A stretch of DNA of 60,000 nucleotides from Branchiostoma floridae (taxonomy: Eukaryota > Chordata > Leptocardii > Amphioxiformes > Branchiostomatidae): assembly GCF_000003815.2 (NCBI RefSeq), contig NC_049979.1, positions 18,323,837-18,383,836 on the forward strand, in the 5' to 3' direction. Shown piece after piece: positions 36,982-51,074 of this stretch (positions within the stretch are counted from its first letter, which is position 1; each line of letters starts with the position of its first letter). The notes beneath the pieces were generated by a model. That model made no database searches and was not told the DNA's origin. It saw only the letters and a program-made list of their open reading frames with translations. The position numbers and the translations under genes were made by a program.

Positions 36982-39900
36982 CTGCGTACAGTTCCATACA
37001 GTGGGAATGAACAAAATTGTAATCTGCTTTTTGAAACAAACCAGCTGCCCGTTCTGACAGCAGGAAGTGGTTTGGTTGTTTTAAATGGTTTTCCCCTTCT
37101 AACAGCTGTAACCTGTATTACAAAAAGCAAGTGCATGGCATTCGTACTGTCGTTTGTACAAGTAGTGGTAACATAAAAATGAACCTACATGATTGTACAA
37201 ATATAACTGGGACTGAACACAGCCCTGGTTACACTGTGTTGAGCAGATAAAAAATTTATAGTTTCTATCAGTTGCAGTGATATTAAAGGTGATTGGGCCC
37301 TCCAGGAGGTGACAAGGACAGGTCAGGGGCATGGCACTGTGGACTAACAAGTACACATGAGAACACCCATGGTTCTACCTCACAAGCCAACAATTTACCA
37401 CTGCTGTCAGTGGTGTGGATATTAAAGTTCACATGCAGGCTGCAGCATAGCGGAGGTGACAAGAACAGGTCAGGTGTGTTCACCAGTCCTCCTCCTCTCC
37501 TGTCACACCCCATTTCTGCCTGCACCCATCTCAATGAATGCTTCCTGCCTACAGGCCAGCTTATATAAAGGCAGAAATTGAAGAAGTTCACAATTTGTGG
37601 CTGGTGGTATTTTCCATTATAAAAGGTCAAAGGATCAATGTAAGGGAAAGGTCGTACTGGTTGAGTTATCGATATGACAGGAGTGGTAATGCTCACCTCA
37701 GGGGTTGTACCCAATACCTACAGAAGGTTCAACGTTCCCTGCTTGTAGACTGGCTCATTTATAAACATCTAAACTCTTGGTACTATATCATCCTGTTGAA
37801 CTCTATAGAACACATGTACATACACGTACCATATGTTAATAAATGTTGCCCACACGTACCTGGATACAGGCCAAGGTTTGGTGTTATCACCAGGTCCTAG
37901 TGGCTGAAAGACTGAAGAAACTATCATACAAGACCAATAAACAAGCTATTCATTCTGCAGATATTTTTTATTTCAGTAACTAAAGGTGACTAAGCTACAA
38001 ATAAGTGTCATCTTTGTACCTTGAATAAAACAATAGTCATTGACCCTATATCATAGGCAATACACATACACAAAGACTAGGTAGAAATAATCAGGAACTG
38101 TTGTGGACCTTATAGGATTTGAGACTTGTGTTATTCTGATTGCTTGAAATGTCCCTCTTTTAATCAGCATTTACGATCCTAAGCTCAATTATGGACAGTT
38201 CTATATCCCTACAATTCCCCCTACATATAAATGTTCCATAACATTGTTGAGTCCTTTTGCTTTATTGCCTTATGTAGATTTATGTCAAAGCTTTCATCTC
38301 ATCTTTTAGAATGTGATAATTAGACATCAGGATATTCCTTTAACCATACATACAGAAATATTACATTATATCTGGTGTTCCTAGAAGTGAAAGACATATC
38401 TCAGGACTTGTCTTTATCACCTATTTGTCTAGCAGCAGAGAACTCAGAAAAATACCACACTACATAAAACCTGCTGCAAGAAATTGGACCCCGAATTTGT
38501 TAGTCATGAACACGTAAGTTTTATGGCACCAGGCGATAAACCTTTATCCAGCAATAAAGGTCACGCGCAGCGGGGAGTTTGACCGCTTTACACAGATGGA
38601 CTACTCCGTTTGTCGATTTGATAGAAGTTGGTCTCTCAAATGTCGGCACCGATTTTCTTACTATCTTTGCTAAAATGAGGATTGCTTCTTTTCATTTCTA
38701 CATTATTTTTAGGCTTTGAAACATACCAGAGTGTACATGCTAATGTATTCAACTGATCAAACAACACTGCAGGACTTCTTCATCCTGGGAATTCCATCTA
38801 GTTTAATTTCCCACACAAGACCCATAGGCCATTGTAATAAAGCCAAAACCTTTCCAGTCCTGCTGGATTTACAGCATTCTTTTACAGGGCATACTACATC
38901 TGAAATGAAATCAAGGCATCAAGATAATTTCAAAATGTCCTATCTTGAAGGAGTGCCAGCCAGATTTGCACCTGAAGGAAGGATCACAAATCTCATATCT
39001 CCATTTCAGCATGCTGTTATGGTCTATGCAGGAGGGACTGTGGCATTTCTTGCTAACGGTCAAAGATAGGTACCTTTCAAAATTCTAAAAGATCCTCTCC
39101 GATACTGAGAGGTAAATGGCAATGGGTACTGTAAACAACCTGAAGCATTTTGCCTATGTCTCAGGATGAGAAAATCCTTTATTCAAATGTTCATGTATTT
39201 GAAATTCAAAGTGTCTGACAGTGCAGTGAACTCGAAGAGAAGTTACTCCAATTGTGCATTGGGATGGACACCGCTTCAGAAAAATAACTGAAGTGAGAAG
39301 TTGAGTCATTGTACTACAGTCAGCCTATGAGCCTGAAGATTTTTCTGCAGTAAAATGTAACCTTTCAAAATAAAGGGATTAAAAACACTTGGCTGGATAA
39401 ACCTTGTCAAGAAGAAAAGAATACCAATAAACAAAAGGTAACACTTTGCAGTTGGAACTGTGACAAAAGTACCATGTAATTGTCATTCAGCACCAGTGGT
39501 GGGAATAGAGGGACTGATGTACAGGCCATTCAGCCTCAAGCCGAAGGAGTGGAGAGTATACCAAAAAAAGATCATCCATCATCAGACATGGACAAATGTC
39601 CAAGTACTAATGTCATACGGCACTATCAGAAGATATAAGAGTGTCGCTATGACTGTCATGTAGTACCAATAGTAGAAAATACATGAGATGAAAGTCAATC
39701 AGCACCAAGGACAGAGTGGTTGGTAGATATGGTGTTCAGCAACTTTTACAAGCTTAGTCTATAGTGCAAGGTCCTTTTTGAGAGAGGAACATCAGTGTAA
39801 GTAAAGGTGTCAGCTGGTATTGATGACAGCACCATGGGAATTATTCACTTCAAAACACAGTTGGTAAGGTGTAAACATACACTTTACACAATGGTTAGAA

Positions 39901-40296
39901 GCATTGATATAGCTGCAATGTGTTCCAATTGTTCAGTGACCCATAGAGACCAGGTGTCACCTTTAGTTCCACAAGCTCCAAACCCACTGGCTTGTTACCT
40001 GTGTGGACAAACCATCCCAACCTAAGTTTTCAGGACAATCAGAACGGGTCACTGAACTTGTCACTTCCTTCATATACAGGACTGAGAGATGAATGAAGGG
40101 CCTGTATGGATTAATGCTGCAACACGTATCTCATCACTAAAGCTTACAGACTTGTCACTTCACATTTGGCTCAAATTTGTACACTTTAACAAGATGGATT
40201 GATACTTTTGGTCCCATTGTGATATTGTGAACTGAGTGAGTGAAACTTTGTGGCAGAGAAAATCTATAATGCTGGTTTACCTTATCTGCAGAGTAA

Positions 40297-40405
40297 CCTA
40301 TATCCATTGTTTTTTAAGACATTTTCTTAAATAAACAGGGTATTCAATGATATCAAGTTGAAGGTTTCAAACTGCAATTACCAACAGGGTATTTCTGTTT
40401 ATCTG
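40297..40405. repeat. Copy of an interspersed repeat related to 58240-58368
   Basis: It shares taacctatatc, aaacagg-tatt and gatatcaagttgaaggttt-like words with the element near 58.3 kb, and has its own inverted ends (taaacagggtatt against gggtatttctgttta). Confidence 0.4.
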
Positions 40406-40687
40406 CTATTCAAGAACTTTCTCCTTGTGACTTGACAGAAGTATGACACGGATATTTTTCCTCAGAACTAGAGCTAATATCATCTGAGACCAATAAAGAC
40501 TATTACATACACATTGATTCAGTACATAATGACATGTGATAGCTCCTACATGGTATACATAATAGGAAGCAGATATATAAAGAATGTTTAGATGGTAGAA
40601 ATTCCTCAAATGATACATACACATCCCATACTACACACACACATGTGTTAGTTAAGATTAGCCTTGTAGAACTGTTGTTATGTACAA

Positions 40688-40741
40688 GTAGATGCCATAC
40701 TCTGTACCTTGCACAACTGTTGTGTAATAAAGTTATCATAT
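40688..40741 (+). repeat. Interspersed repeat tail, copy 2
   Basis: It is similar to 19418-19485: gtaccttgcacaactgttg followed by aataaagttatcat. The AATAAAG word fits the 3' end of a retrotransposon. Confidence 0.45.
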
Positions 40742-41108
40742 TGAGATGTTACATCATTCTAACTGGTAAGTTACTTGTTCATACTTATTGCATTACTGCA
40801 TTAGCAAATGGACATAGAAACATGAAAGCCTAGCTCTGTTTCAAAGGATGTCATTCAGCACCATGGTCAGGACATAGAGTAATTTCATACTCCATAGGCC
40901 TGATGTTTAAGTCCATAAAATAGATGGTGCAAATGTAATAAATAGATAACATTGGAATTCAGAATTCACAAGACAATCTGCTTAAACACTTACAAACTTC
41001 TCAATCCCACACACCATAGTCATGTTAACTACCACTATGAGCCCCTTTCATATTCCCTTAAGATTACAGCTGTCATAAAGAAGATTCTTTCTTAGTGAGT
41101 AATTACAC

Positions 41109-41200
41109 CTTATAGATAAGACAGACAGCATGTACATGTACGTTGCCTCTACAGGAGTAGCTGTCATGTTTCGGCTGTTGAAAAACAGTTTATCACTCCA
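41109..41200 (-). CDS. Exon of the large gene (92 bp)
   Basis: The acceptor is ttcttggaaattccag and the donor AAG|GTGTAA. Thirty codons run WSDKLFFNSRNMTATPVEAT onward, plus two bases that complete a Ser codon with the next exon. The Asn-Met-Thr triplet is a possible glycosylation sequon if luminal, though nothing else indicates secretion. Confidence 0.58.
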
Positions 41201-43103
41201 CTGGAATTTCCAAGAATCCCTCTTCAAATGAGACAAATGTGTGTTGATAGATCTGCTCTTGTTGATAGCACAACAGGGACGGTACCCTGCATGAGGAGAA
41301 GATACATCCCAGTGAACACCACATCAGCTCAGGGCCTGGGGGGTATGGGGTCAGTAAGGCCACTGCCCATATGAGAGTAAGAACTCAGGTTGGTAGGATA
41401 TGTCATGACAGGGTTACATCACGGGTCATTGAATAAAAGGGATACACCTTTTTTAAACAAATGCGATAGAAAGGACAATGCGAAGTAACACAATGAGCTG
41501 CAATCCAATTTTCTAAACAGATAACTTTAGAACATCATTACAATGATGAATTATTCTGAGACCGATATCACCCAACGGTTTGTTGAAATTGACCATTACC
41601 CACTCTCCTGAGCATGCCTAGAACTGTACATCACTGTTTCAGAGCTATGTCTCCCCGCAGCCCCACCCAAGATATAAAATGTATGGCCATAAAACATCCA
41701 TCAGTTTTATTTCACCTTTCCCTCCAACTTGTAAACATGAAGTATGTGAGCTCATTAAAACCTTGGTCCTTATCTGTTTCAAACTGAATCAATCATAAGA
41801 ACCTGTGCTACCTAGTAATGGTGTCATCCTTCACTGCCACCACACCTGTCATTTCAGGCACTGACATTTGGAGCCTGTGCCTCCCAACTTAGTTTTGTCA
41901 TGGTTCCTCCCTACAGAGGGCTTTATGGCAGAGCTGGGGATTCCCCAAAAGGACATTATGTCCCCTGACAATTATGTCACACTGAGGAGACTGCAATGGG
42001 TTTGGGGTAACAGATGAATAAAATTTCATCCAAAAATTCTGCTAAAATTCCCAGAATTTGGATAACATTTGAAAACATTGTTTCAGTAACATTTTTTAAA
42101 CATACGAAACAATCAATACTCCAAACCTACTAACCATCTCCCATCACTGGGTTAGATTATGGAGTCTATAGACACATCAAACATGTAACTTTCTGATGGT
42201 GAAGCCTAGAAACTGTGGACTATACTGGAAGAACATGTTGTCGGCAAGTAGTAAACATTGATGGCATCACTCTAAATGTCAATATACTGCCAGCAATTGT
42301 GACAAATTACGAACATCTCACACCAATAAACGTGTTGATGGTAAGCATTAACTGTAGGAAATGGTATCATTTTCTGGATTCATACAGAGTTCATACAACT
42401 GCTTTACAGGTCTTGACCCATTGCGTTAGTCATTAGCACACCACCAACCTTACTACAATTTCACTAAAACCAACAGACTGTTACCTGTCCATAGACCCTG
42501 AGTCATGGCAAAAACTAGGTCAACTGATAATGTGTTGGGAGTCCTCACTCTAACACATTCTATGCCATATTAAATACAAAATTGTGCAATTCATCATTGA
42601 TTGTAAAAACAGTTTTCTGTTCCTTGTTATTACCTGCTGGGTCAGCCATTTATTACTGAAATTGTGAGGGGGATTCTTTTGAAATGAAGACTATACACCA
42701 ATAGCTGAACAGTTCACTGTAACTGCCATCTATCTCTGAAGTATACTACATGTTATGCACACATGCTATAGGAGAACTCCATCACCTATTAGGAGTTACG
42801 TTTACAGCCATTTCTGACCCCTAGCTCAAACATGTGATATCGGTGCATATCCAAGAGAACTAGAGCATGGCCATCAGGAGGGGCCAGAATATAGCAGGCT
42901 TTTGGGATGTGCTGAAATTATAGCAATATATCAATAAGCTTGATATATGGTGCTATTAGAGCAGGGCCATTTTAGCCACCCTTCTGTTAGTTTTCCCAAA
43001 GCAGGCATTGCCTAGGCTTACTTTTGTTCTTAGTTTGAAGTATAACAATTTTGAAGTATCTAATATGTGTAAACATTACACTCATATGTGTTCCTTGTGC
43101 AGG

Positions 43104-43191
43104 TTTAATAATCCACAGTGTGCAGGCAACCACTGTTCCTGTGGTTTCAAAGTGATGTGGCAGCTGCCATTGGGGATGGATGGAAAGGGTG
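43104..43191 (+). CDS. Exon-like plus-strand segment with a cysteine cluster
   Basis: After a strong acceptor (gtgttccttgtgcag) the plus strand is open to a donor (GTG|GTAATT). It reads FNNPQCAGNHCSCGFKV, a spacing reminiscent of small disulfide-rich modules. The minus strand over 43077-43165 is also open with a good acceptor (LPHHFETTGTVV), so strand is unresolved. Confidence 0.22.
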
Positions 43192-44500
43192 GTAATTACT
43201 GCATGAATAGACTCTCTAAAGTCCACCTCAGGATCCAACAACAGGATCCTACATTACATGCCTGCAACACAGTTCTAGCAGTTCAACAAATCTGTGTGCT
43301 GTCGAACAACTTTTAGGCCAAAATTTAAGAGGAAATTTCTTATCTTCCTTTATGGTGTAATCAATAACAGGCACGTCCAGGTGGAACGCCGCTTTATTGT
43401 CGGTTTGTGGCTCCACCAAGACAGATTTATTGCATTTAGCAGCAATCAGCAGCCTGCATTAATATTGATAACCGTCATTTTGTGGTCATTATAATTGTTG
43501 AATTTGGTAATTATTGGCTGGGAGCAATTGGAGATGAAGGCACTATGGCCGGCAGATTTGTCATAAAACAGGGACTGCAGGTGTCCGATAATGAAACCGT
43601 CCCCTCTCCCTACTGGTAGAAATTAATGATACTGGGTTATAGTCCCAGCTTGGCCATGGCACTGATACTTTAGCAACATTAACACTTCAAATACATTTCA
43701 AGAGATATTCCTACCTTACATCCTGCACCACCTTCAAGTTAGGTCTTCAGCAAATTGATTCTGTATTACGTTTGGTCACTGGTTGTCATATTCAAGGGTC
43801 TTTTATAATAGATTCCTACTTCATGTATGGTTAAGAAATGTAGATATATAGTCCATTATATTATTTAAAAAAAGGACAAATATAATCTATTCTTGATATT
43901 CCTCAGTTGATTTAATCATATACTTCAAGAACAGAAAAATAAGGCAAAGTAGTCAAATTGATTTGCAATGAATTATTTATGAAATTTCAGGATGTCATAG
44001 TCCTTAGACTAAATCATACTAGACATATTTGACAAAGAACTAAGATCAATAGACTTCATTGTTAACTATATAGTTATTTCTGATTAGACAGTAAGTCCTG
44101 CATTAGTTGGTACCTTTATGAGTCAATCTAAAATCAATCTAAAATTAATTTTCTCATATTAATGGAGAATAACTTACATTTATGTAATTAACACCTGGGG
44201 GATGTGAAAAACAAATATCATGGCTTGGAATTTCTTTTCAAACCTTAACTAGATCAAATTAGCTTTATGATATAAGGATAACATGTTAAAATGTTTGGAA
44301 CTGCAGACAAAAGAACATGGCCTAATAAACCTACATGTTGCAGAATACAGGACATGTGAGGTTTTATTGGTTCTCAATTTCTTTCAAACTCCTGCAGTGT
44401 ATGGTACTGTATAAAATGGATGTTGCATGGTAAAGATTGACATAACACCTTTTAAAGATTGACATAACATTTTAAGTAGAACATATCATTTGCAGGAAAT

Positions 44501-44580
44501 ATGAGACACCTTCAACTTAACCCCCTTCCTGTTGGGGTAGCCATTTTGTTCTACAGTTGTCCTGCTCAAGGGGCAACACA
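44501..44580 (+). CDS. Possible first coding exon with a signal-peptide-like start
   Basis: Plus-strand ATG opens MRHLQLNPLPVGVAILFYSC and runs 26 codons to a strong donor (ACA|GTAAGT), with an acceptor-like tttgcag just upstream. A basic start, a short hydrophobic core and small residues (CPAQGA) resemble a secretory signal. No following exon was found. Confidence 0.2.
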
Positions 44581-47183
44581 GTAAGTGTGACACATGGTGG
44601 CCTTATACTTTTTTATAGTTAGTTAGTCAGAATCTGACTAAATCCCTGACAGGTCCCATGTTGTGTCCTTGGGAAAGTCACTTGACACCAATTTCCTCAC
44701 TTGTCTCAGGTGTAAATGAGTACCTTGCTTGGGCTAGAGTTGTCCCGACGTTAACGATAAAATGGAGGTCTCATGTCATCTCAAACAAGTTAAAGAACCC
44801 ACCACATAGATCAAAAAGAGCAGATGTCCATCATGGTAGTGGATCAAATAAATCTGTCATCTTAGCCTGTTCTCTTTAGTTCAAATCTGGTATGCTATAC
44901 CATGAGGCAGTTTACTTCAGTATGCAGTTCAACTAAATATATATGGCATGATGTAATAGTTTTAATAACTACAACGGAGCTGACATCTGTACCCATGTAG
45001 TGGCAGTAGCACTATGGGTTAAGAATGAAAAGATTATACTGTATCTGAATGTTTCTAAGGTTCCACATTTTATTGAAGAATGTTTCATCACAATTCATAT
45101 CATTGTCCTATGTACAAATACATATCAGCACATCATAACAGTTTGTCTTTTACTTAAAGATTGTTGCAGTAAGTGTTTACCCCCAGGAAACCAAGGAAGA
45201 AATTGGAAATTTGGATAGTCTGTGAAGCTCACTATCAAAGAGAGAAATCAATCTGTATATCTACCACTATCACAGCAGATAAGTCAGTGTAAGAAAAAAA
45301 ACATCTCAGCATGAAAAAAATAATGGCTACTGGCGCAATTTTCCTGACAACTTCAAGTACAAGTTTTATCGCAATGAGTTGCGTGTAACCATTAAGAAGA
45401 CAAATGTTATGACTTGTTTGTCATTTTTCAACACACAGAGTGGAACAAAGCACGCAGGGACACATTACAGCAGAATTTTTGTCCTTGGGGGAACATTGAT
45501 GGGAAGTTGTTAAAGGGAATCACCTCAACATTGGAGTTTCTGTCATCTACCAATCCTTATCTTCCTCATTAATTTTTCAGTGTTGCTAAGATTTGGACCA
45601 AATGGGGGAGAACAGTTAGATTTACTTCCTTGCACAAGAACTTTCTGTACCTGAGCTAATCAAATCTTGGATAAAAACAGTTAGTCATTGTCATATGAAC
45701 TGATAAGGTGTAAAGGGGATAGGATCTGCACAATATATCATCACTGAAGCGAATAATTCTCCTCTTGCAAATGGCACACCAGCTCTGTGTATGTTGTGAA
45801 CATGTCAAAACTAGTTATTTTAACAAATGTACACCAGTATCCATAAACATTCAATATATGAGTATGTATTCATATTCATATTCTGATATTACATGTTAAC
45901 AATACCAGTTTACAACTTACTTTTGCAGTGCTGAAAACATATCTCAACTTTACCAACCATATAGGTATATGATGCATATATATGTAGTAGAACTTTGTAT
46001 ATCTATTCCCCTTGCTGGTAACATTACTGGACATTTGAACTGTTAAATTAAGGTTCCTTCCGCATTTCAGTGGTCAGTTGGAAGTGAATGGGAGTTAGCA
46101 GTAGTCAAGGGCCATTCTGGGGAGTTCCCTGCTTGGGTGTCTGTCAACCCTCCCCCATTAAGTCTACTATCAAAAAAAGTCTTAGAGTGGAAGTGCTTAG
46201 ATGATTCTAAGACTGAGTAAAGTGATATGGCAATACCAAAATTCACTACCTTAGCCAAGAAGACTTTAAGTTGGAATACATTATGGTTAGTCACAATAAT
46301 GCTTTCTAAGAAATTTCAGAAGGAAACAAGTTTGAAATATTCATCTGGGATTTGCATGATGGCATGATGAATTAGCTGAGGATCAATCAAAATTGCAAAG
46401 ACATGAGTTAGCATGACATTACATGGCAATTGATAACTAAATAAAGTTTCTTTTTTACCAGATATGCCGATGCAAGTGAAAAACTTGTCTGAGTTATGGA
46501 GCTTCTGTACATAGGAATCTATCTAGCTATGGTCTGAATCATGACAAATACAACTGTCATATTTTCTGAAAATGACCAATGTCTTTACACCCAAATCTTT
46601 TTAGAAAAAAAAACAGACCACAGCAGAATAAGTAATCTTAACAAATGCCATATGAATATCAAGATATAGAATATGAAACCAACTCTCTTAATTCTTATGG
46701 ATGACATGATACTGCCACATGAGAAAAATACATGAATTTTAACTTATTCAAAGGAATGTACCTGAAAGAAATATCATCAATTATTAAGTATACACACTTC
46801 AGATATTTAGGTATTTAAGATAATCTTGAGAAGGCCTTTATAATGATTTTTTATGTGGCACCTGGTGGAGTTATGAGAGTTGATGATAACTTTAACCCTT
46901 CTTAATTCAAAGTACTTTTATCAACAGTTTCAACCATCTGCCCTAGTCTTTCTTCATCATCTATTTGTGACTATCCTAATTTAGGAACTTAAGTTTAGGT
47001 TTCAAAGATAATTGCATGCCAATTATCTCAGTGTTTGAAGACTACTCGCATATTTTGTGGCTGATGACGATAGACAAAGAAAGTTAATATCATAAATATC
47101 ATGCAGCCCTGCTGAAAAAGTATGTCTCAAATACGCACTGGGCAGAGTTGGGTTGAATGTCAACAAAATTCAGCATAATTAAC

Positions 47184-47271
47184 TGCGGAAAGTACACTGT
47201 ATAACATGTGCCCGAAGTGTTCCAAGAGATGAGGCCATAATATGGCCTTTTCCATTCTACACATAAGACAC
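47184..47271 (-). CDS. Exon of the large gene (88 bp)
   Basis: The acceptor is caaatctctaaatttag and the donor GCA|GTTAAT. Twenty-nine codons read CLMCRMEKAILWPHLLEHFG and end LYSVLSA in phase 0, matching the exon at 41109-41200. It opens the 3' phase-consistent run of the gene. Confidence 0.55.
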
Positions 47272-47461
47272 CTAAATTTAGAGATTTGACATTTGCGTGT
47301 CAGAAATAACAACACAGCCCTGGATGACACACTGGCCTGTTGACCCATATGTCCCAATTCATAAAAAATCAATTCCAGAATGACAAAAGTAAATCAGGTC
47401 CTGATGGCAACATTTAAATCTCGTCATTGCACAGTAATGACATCATTTACCTTCATTTCAT

Positions 47462-47463
47462 AT

Positions 47464-47494
<31 letters not shown>

Positions 47495-47496
47495 GG
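47462..47496 (+). repeat. (GT)n followed by 19 consecutive G
   Basis: A TG dinucleotide run leads into a homopolymer of 19 G (47478-47496). It is G-quadruplex prone and its length is likely to be unreliable in the assembly. Confidence 0.9.
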
Positions 47497-47499
47497 CAC

Positions 47500-50400
47500 G
47501 AACAGCTTATAACCTGTGTGTACCTATAATGTATGATAACACATTATTCATTGCTATATGGATAAGAATTAACAAGTCGACATGCATCATGAAAGAGTCT
47601 TTAGTAGGGCTGTACAATCATGCATATCTCTGCCTTGATCAGGTATGTCTGTGCCATGTTGTTGTGTTAAATACAATTATGCTAATGATATCAAGTCTTA
47701 ATGGCCCCATTTGTCCCTTTCCCAGGTGGCATGGTGCCCTAGTAACCTGTAATGTCAGCTAAGTTGTACTGCCCACATTAAGGACATTACATGAAATACA
47801 AAATACACTGGAAGACTTCTGAAAATCCCAAACAGATTCATCTTCTACATACATCTGCATCTCTATTAGGTATCTGATGACCTAATACATTCCTATAAAT
47901 CCAGCTTTGCCTACTTGCCATAGGAGCCAGGTCCTGGGTGAAACCTCTAATAGCCATCTGTGAGTATTTGTCATGATATCAGAATGATCTAATCAAATTG
48001 TTACATGAATACAAATCTGAGGATTGAAAACAAAAATACTGTCACACAGTATCAAATGTGAGCAAAACTGTTTTACGATTCAATCCAAGACCATTTCCAA
48101 AACCCAAATGACTAGAGAAGTATATTACTACAAGCCAATGACATCATTTTCCAGCATCCCAAGTGGAACAATCATTTCTGACTTCTTACTCAGATATCTT
48201 TCAGGATATGTTAATATATGTCATTAGCCCTACCAATGGGCAGCTGCAAGGTAATGACACATTGACACACAGTGACATGGATGACATGTCATCATGCCAG
48301 CTAATGACATCACCATAATGACATCATCTGGCGCCAGCAAAGGTAACAGGAGTTCATGAATGTCATGCTGTCAGGGGATACTTTTTGTTTGATTGATTGT
48401 TAGTTTAGGTTTGATATAATAATTGCAGTCGTGGTCAAAACTACTACATACAAATGTAATGGCACCTGGATCTTTCCTTGCAAATGTGTAGAGTGTTACA
48501 ACACCATCATGTAACATGTTTTTTCGTAAGGAAACACTTGTGTATTAAGACTGCCTTATGCTGAAATTCTTTTGACCGTGACTAATGATGATTCTGCTAT
48601 GTTGAATATCAAGTTAGATATTATTTTTGATCATTTGGTCAATTTGCAATGAGTGATAGCATCACAAATGATGACACACATAAAAGCTAATTGAACAATT
48701 ACACCTGACTCATGACTTGATGACATTATCAGCATGATAATAGCACCACTCATCATTTTCTCTAATGACAAAAATTTCCACTCATGATGTCCGGCTACGT
48801 ACATGTATGATATGGATATGGTAGAGAAATTAGAATGAAATGACTTGGATCTCTTTTTTTTATCACCCAATGCTCTGATTCCATGATTCCTTCTGTTGTA
48901 AAATTCAGTTCGACATACTGGTACAGTAGTTGTATCCTTTTGTTTTGATGTCCAAAAAGAAAATGAAGAAGCAAAATTTTACTTGGAATCTCTGAACACA
49001 ATTGCCAAAATCAAAAGAAAAATAAGTTCAAATCCTTATTCATAATCAGGGTTACAAGTGCAAAAGTTAGAAACAGAAAGTACAATTAGCACAGCTGTGG
49101 TAGTAGTCCAGTGGTAGTAGTACATGCAACTGATGATATTCCTATAAATGCAACGTCACAAGAAATCTATAATACTTGAACTTTAAAGTTTAATAGCAGG
49201 ATTGATCCCATATCTGTCACATATACTGCATTAAAGTGATTGCCAGTATCATCTTTCCTGACAATGCAATGACTCAGTAGACCATGGCACATAAATTCTA
49301 ACAATATGGATCTGTGTCAGCATGTTGGTTATTTAGGTTGCACCAACTATGTTAATGTTAGGACACATATACAATGTAGATACATATTGTAAGGCCAAGC
49401 TGTTGATATACTTAGAGACATATGATAAATCATTATGAAGCATAAATGATGTAGCCTCAGTCTGCTCTCATTAGGATTTTTCAGCAAATCTTCAACCAAT
49501 GAATAGAATGGAAATTTTGCCTGTTAGAGTCAAGAACCATAATGATTACAGCTTTCTATCAGCTATGTTCAGCAACTGTCAAGGTCTTACAGCACAACGT
49601 AATTAGGAAACTGCTAATTGTAGCAGGATCATCCTTAAGTCTTATTGATAGTGCAAGATGACAATCTGTCCAACTAAACCAAATTGTCTTCATTTGTGGA
49701 AGGAGGTTGACCTACAATGTATATAATACCAAATCTAATGTACCTATTTGTGACTGATTGCAAAATCAGTGGATGTACTCTTAATGGGTAACACAATCAA
49801 ATCTTAATGTTGGTTGGAAAATGAATGTGTCTTAAGTATCTTTTGAATCTGCATTCCTGCTCAGTAAAACAAATTAAAATCACCATACAATATTACCCTA
49901 CCCTACTCTATCCAACATGTAAAATTATATTAAAGGCTTGAGCAAGCAAAGTTCACCATAGAGAATGATTTATTTGTAAAAGCATCATAGACTATGGGCT
50001 GAATCCATTACAGGGAGAGTGCTCACATATCCTCTTTGAGTTTCACATAATCATTTAACTACTCAATTCTCTGATTTAATGCAACAATAACTATGATACA
50101 ATTTGGCATGCTAGTTTTGACAATCTGATCCTTAGCTGATAATATAATCCCCTGTATAAGGGTGCAATGGATGTAATCATTCAAGATCAACTCTACTTCC
50201 ATGTCATACAAGGTTCCTTCTATTACAAATGATGATAAATATACACCCCATTTTCCAACAGAATAGAGTATTGAAATGTTAGCAGTTTTGCCCATATTGC
50301 AGCATATCAAGCTAATCACCTGGTAAATATTACATATCAAAGCCAAAGGTGCTTTTCTAACAAAAGGTGCTTTAATATTTCATCTCATACCATCATCATA

Positions 50401-51020
50401 TTTACAAAGACCAATTTGTTTCTGGCAGTGACGAGGTACCTATAAAAAGAAACGATACAAAGAGATATATTTTACTGTTTTGGTGCTTTTCAGGAGATTG
50501 CTATGGAGTTCTAAAACAAAGAAAAAGGGCACCTTTCTGCCCAATGCTTATTTACATTGTGGAATGGATTTTTTGTTGATCTTTTCTAATCTCATATGAT
50601 GCTTATCATAATCTGACAGTTAACCTGGTGTGATGGAGATTTGTTCTACCTCTGAGTCACGCAAATGTCACCTTCTCACCTTCAACAGCCTCTCTATAAA
50701 TAAGTTATCACCAGCCCCACATATTACCCAAAATAACCCACCATCATGGTACCATTACAGCAATGTCTCATAACATGTTTAGCAAAAAAAAGAATGCCAC
50801 AGCCCTATGACTGATAGGACAATCATCGGAGCAACTATCAAGTCATTAACTCAGAAAGGAAATCATTTTGTGCAGATAAATGTACTAAAATAGATCTGAG
50901 TTGTGAGATCTGTCAGTAAATCTCTATTTGCAAACTTGGGAAATGAAAGTGTGTCAGAAACTGTGTGACAAATAGATCAGATTAGAGCCTAATCCATTCC
51001 CCTCTCCCAGATTTGTTCTA
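47500..51020. other. Intronic sequence, one or more exons of the large gene missing
   Basis: The exon ending at 51025 finishes in phase 0 and the one starting at 47271 needs two carried bases, so at least one exon must lie between. A 14-bp candidate ending at the strong donor AAG|GTGAGA (about 50680) does not fit the phase. Nothing else is convincing. Confidence 0.4.
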
Positions 51021-51024
51021 TCAC

Positions 51025-51074
51025 TGCAAAGAGATTGTTTTGATGGTATCTGATCCCACTGGGGAATGAACAAC
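51025..51074 (-). CDS. Exon of the large gene (50 bp)
   Basis: The acceptor is ttcatttcccatcaaag and the donor GCA|GTGATA. Sixteen codons (CSFPSGIRYHQNNLFA) with two leading bases fit the upstream exon. Confidence 0.48.

Larger units (their letters stand above)
37150..41100. other. Intron of the large gene
   Basis: No exon is needed here for phase continuity. Two diverged copies of a block containing ggaggtgacaag-acaggtcagg lie at about 37309 and 37453. A weak 50-bp exon-like minus segment ends near 37512; I do not support it. Confidence 0.4.
41210..47180. other. Intron of the large gene
   Basis: The flanking exons are phase-matched, so no exon is required. Minus-strand donor-like sites at about 43717 and 45918 follow only 10-17 bp open segments and are not supported as exons. 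A 16-bp direct repeat (aaagattgacataaca) occurs at about 44432 and 44454. Confidence 0.4.

Noticed and set aside
36690-37136. 148-codon minus-strand frame taken as one gene
   Set aside because: Only the part between a good acceptor and donor (36815-36981) joins neighbouring exons; the rest is intron read-through.
50059-50346. 95-codon minus-strand frame
   Set aside because: AT-rich with no usable donor; likely a chance frame.
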